Source: Astrocystis sublimbata (Eukaryota; Ascomycota; Sordariomycetes; Xylariales; Xylariaceae). From it: 64,000 nucleotides of DNA. Positions 60,784-64,000 of this stretch are shown here, piece after piece. The DNA lies in assembly GCA_022453515.1 (NCBI GenBank), contig JAJNNY010000019.1, positions 124,001-188,000 on the forward strand, read 5' to 3'. How positions within the stretch are numbered: the first letter of the stretch is position 1; every line of letters starts with the position of its first letter. The position numbers and the translations under genes were made by a program. Below the pieces are notes generated by a model that did no database searches, was not told the origin of the DNA, and saw only the letters and a list, made by a program, of their open reading frames with translations.

Positions 60784-63700
60784 TCACGGTCGCTTAATTG
60801 TAAGCTTGTACGGTTTGTTGAGCTTTTCCATCGGGGTGATGCCAGCACGTCCCAGGCCTGCGGGTCTCTTAATCCCAGAGCGCCAGCCTAGTGGACCCGT
60901 AACTGTTGTCGCATGGAAACTAACCGCCGGTCTTGTATAATCATCTGGGGACAAGTTCTCCTTCTCCACTAACTCTTTCCCCTCGCCGTCAATAGGTTTG
61001 GATGTAGCTGTAGACGGTTCAGCAGCCGGCCGCGTAGGCGAGCTCGAAAAGCACGTGTATTGTTTTGAGGGTAGTGTTGGGGCGGGCTCGTCGCGACGTA
61101 TCGCAGGCTTGCTGGCTGGCAGCTTCGCCACGCCGAGTTTATGGTTTGCTAATTCGGGATCGATGGCTGGCGCCGAAGGTGGGAGCTGGTACCCGTTATG
61201 AGCCGGGCGGCGGCGGGCGTATGGCGGCTGCGCTGATGCCGTTTCGATCCCTTTTGCCATGGGCACGGCTTTGACCGTGTTTTCAAGGTCAATCTCCTTG
61301 GACTTGTCGTGCTTTGTAATACCATAGCCAAGTAAACTCCTTTGGTTGGCAGGACGATTGCTCGTTGTTCTCCTCAGTGGGCCTCGTGCTGCTGTTGTTG
61401 ATGGTAGTGGTTTACTTGCGGTGGCGTTTTTGGCTTCTGTAGCCGCGACATTTGCCATGTGGATGTTGGCTGTAGTGAAGCCAGCTGCTTGTGGCACTGT
61501 GAAAGACGCCGCTTTTTGCATCGTTGTCCTGTAAGGTGCAGCCCAGCCCTCTACTGAGTCTTCTGCCACCTGCACGCTCTTGATTGGTGGGTGTCCTGTC
61601 TTTTGCCTTTTGCGTGGCCATGGATCGTGGGCCGGCCCGGCCGTCGTGTGAGGAGGATTGGATGGCGCGTTGGGATCAACTGGGAAAAGGTTGTCCTCGG
61701 GAGCCATCATAGAAGGGATACCCTTGTAAATGACCTCGTCAGGAGGCAGTTCGCGACCTAGTAGTTTGGCAATTGAGGACAGTACAGGCCGGTCGAATGA
61801 CGGCCCTTTCGGAAGGAACGCGGAAGCCGGTAGAAGGCTGATGAATGACGAAAGCTCAGTGTTTTGACCTCCACCATTCGCGATAGTCTGAGGACAACTC
61901 AAGTAGAGGAGGGCTTTCGCTCTTGTCATCGCGACGTAGAGCAAACGGCGCTCCTCGCTTTGGTCTTCTGCTCTTACGTGAGGTATAGACCCGTTGTAAA
62001 CGGCAGGAATGAAAACAACGGGCCATTCAAGACCTTTAGCAGCGTGTATAGTAGAGATTGTGACAAGTGGCTTTTCCTCTTGGTTCTCGTCTTTAGTTTG
62101 CTTGTCGGACGCCAACGACACGTTCGCGAGGAATCGGGCGAGGGGATCATTGTCAGATGCTTGTGGGAATCCTTCAATCGTAGGCAGAGCTTCTTCGTCA
62201 TCAATTTGATGCTGACGCATGAACTCATCGGCGAGAGCGACAAATTCCTGCACGTTAGCCCATCTCGACTCGTATTCAGTGCCGTAGGTCGCCTCTAGGT
62301 AGCTCTCAAACTTGAGATTGCGAATCAATTCTTGAATCAGGTCTACCAAGTTTAAAGGTTTGCCATGAGCAGCATCCTGCTGTACTCGTTCCCGCAACTT
62401 GTTGAGCGGTTTTGTTAGACTACCTGAGAGAGCGTTCTCAGTCTGCTGTCGAATTTTGATCTTAGCTGCTCGGTCACCTCGAATCTGCTGGGTGAGTAGT
62501 TGCCAGAGGCTTATTGATGACTTCTCAGCATCTTCTATGAGAGCTTTGACGGTCACTTCACCAATACCTCTTTTAGGTACATTGATAATACGCGCAAGAG
62601 CGTCGTTATTATCCGGTTGATGGATAACACGCATATAGTCCAATAGGATCTTGATTTCAGTGCGTTCGTAGAACTTGAAGCCGCCTACACAATTCAATCG
62701 TCAACAAGTTCATCTTCCCACGTTGGGAATGGGGGGTCATGTCACGCACCAACCATTCGGTAAGCTATTCCTTCTCGTCCCAGTGTCGATTCGATATGCC
62801 TAGACAGTGATGCTGAACGCAGTAATATTGAAAAATCGTTGAAGTCTATCATTTTCCCTGACAGTAGCCGTATCCGCTTGATCTCGGACACAATCCAGTC
62901 CGCCTCGGCATTTGAACTTTTTAGTCTTCGAAGAACTGGTCGCGTTCCTTTATCGTGTACTGGTAGGAGTGCTTTTTTGTACCGCTCCTGGTCTTGCTGG
63001 ATGATTTTGAGCGAGGTGTCCAGTATACAGCTCGAGGATCTGTAGTTTTCTTCCAGCGAAATCTCGTCGGTGCCCGGGTAGTCACGGAGTAAACGATGCA
63101 AATTCTTTATCTCTGCAGATCGCCATCCATAAATACTCTGATCCGGGTCTCCCACGATGGTGACTCGTCGAGTTTCCTGCGCAAACAGCTTCATCAAGTC
63201 GTATTGCACCCCATTGGTGTCTTGATATTCATCGATCAAGACTGTTTGAATGTTGGACACGCATTGAGGGAACTTGCGGAGAAGCTCAACACACCGCACG
63301 AGAAGATCATCGTAGTCGAGCAGATTAGACCGCTCAAGCTGATTCTGGTATTCTTCAAAGCAGGCCTCCAAAGCCTTTGATGTGACGTCTTGCCCTTTCC
63401 TGTCTTTGACGGCTTGCTCATCTGATGTGCCTTTGGCTTTGCGTTTGCTGATCCAAGCTCGAGCTGCGGGCGGCTCTAGAGGCGCCTCCGATCTCTTGCA
63501 GATACGGGCAATGATACCTCTCGAGTCCGAGTCATCTGCAATGCCAAATTTGGGGTCTAGTCCAATTCGCTGCCCATACTTGGCCAGGTAGCGACGGGCA
63601 ATGCTGTGGAAGGTCCCAATAATGATGCTTTTTTCGCGTCCGTCGCCGAGAGCACCGCCGATACGCGCTTTCATTTCATTCGCCGCTTTGTTGGTAAAAG

Positions 63701-63890
63701 TAGCAACCAAGACTTGTTGCGGCTGTATACCGACATGGTCGATGAGCCAGACTACGCGTGAAGTGAGGGTATGCGTCTTTCCGCTCCCCGGTCCAGCCAG
63801 GATGGCGACCGTTGAAGCTTCTGAGCCGACAGCACGACATTGGGCCTTATTGAGCGATTCAAAAATGGCGTGTTTGCTTGCCAGTGACAT
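60784..63890 (-). CDS. SRS2: UvrD-family DNA helicase, Srs2 type
   Basis: Minus-strand exons 63890-62750 and 62684-60784, separated by a 65-base intron, give 1013 residues. Superfamily 1 helicase motifs appear in order: Q-motif region LNKAQ, Walker A GPGSGKT at ~33-39, ATFTNKAANEMK, GTFHSIARR, LDYDDLL, DEYQDTN, GDPDQSIYGWR, LEENYRS, then after the intron VPKRGIG, STIHAAKGLEWPVVF and RLLYVAMTRA. The C-terminal ~330 residues are Pro/Ala-rich and low complexity, with a conserved-looking basic end (PYKLTIKRP). Srs2 is a 3'-5' helicase that strips Rad51 from DNA and restrains recombination; this is inferred from the overall architecture. It appears to be a flanking gene with no part in GlcNAc use. 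Confidence 0.92.
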
Positions 63891-64000
63891 GATCTAGCAA
63901 GCTGATAGTAAGCCCGTGGTAAACATTTGTCTCATCAACTCCGCCAGCTGTATGGAAGGTGGACCAGTGACAAAGAACACGGGCGACGCGTTTACAATGG

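Noticed and set aside
1..64000. tRNA, rRNA, CRISPR arrays, transposon terminal repeats
   Set aside because: None could be recognised by eye; no B-box in a plausible cloverleaf, no regular direct-repeat array, and no transposase or reverse transcriptase motif in any long frame.

Overview
The window looks like nuclear DNA of a filamentous ascomycete (Pezizomycotina, most likely Sordariomycetes). Genes are split by short introns of about 50-150 nt with GTRNGT donors and CTRAY branch sites. Gene spacing is loose, non-coding DNA is studded with TAGGTA/TACCTA motifs, and the families present (Ste20-type PAK kinase, Srs2, vigilin/Scp160, Ndt80-type regulator, a fungal GlcNAc gene set) are fungal. 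I reconstructed exon structures by hand from splice sites, reading-frame continuity and family motifs. No alignment or database search was run, and family comparisons are from memory.

Layout. 1-3195 (-): 5' part of a multi-KH RNA-binding protein (SCP160/vigilin), cut by the window edge. 8402-11825 (+): Ste20-type PAK kinase. 13345-14582 (-): mitochondrial-type short-chain dehydrogenase. 14583-23770: about 9 kb without a convincing conserved gene, in part AT-rich, with one possible two-exon orphan gene at 20002-20663. 23771-30776 (+): a very large protein with an N-terminal multi-pass membrane domain and a long low-complexity tail full of Leu-Trp motifs and tandem repeats; its membrane region holds a probable single-base frameshift or an unrecognised intron. 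31247-33796 (-) and 34582-37367 (+): divergent GH31 alpha-xylosidase and secreted GH3 beta-glucosidase, a likely xyloglucan-oligosaccharide pair. 39023-41778 (+): membrane-anchored neutral ceramidase. 60784-63890 (-): Srs2-type UvrD helicase.

The outstanding system is at 42434-60383: a complete intracellular N-acetylglucosamine catabolic cluster. It contains glucosamine-6-phosphate deaminase (-), a hexokinase-family GlcNAc kinase (+), an Ndt80-family regulator of the RON1 type (-), an NGS1-type protein fusing a GH3 beta-N-acetylglucosaminidase-like domain to GNAT domains (-), and GlcNAc-6-phosphate deacetylase (+). GlcNAc would be phosphorylated, deacetylated, then deaminated to fructose-6-phosphate plus ammonia, with the NGS1-like protein as candidate sensor and the RON1-like protein as candidate activator. 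In the NGS1-like protein the positions where GH3 hexosaminidases carry the catalytic Asp nucleophile and the Asp-His dyad read Glu and Gly/Ser, so it looks like a sugar-binding pseudoenzyme. Comparable clusters are known in Trichoderma and, in part, in Candida, so the cluster type is not new; the residue changes and gene arrangement here merit checking. No GlcNAc transporter gene is visible in the window.
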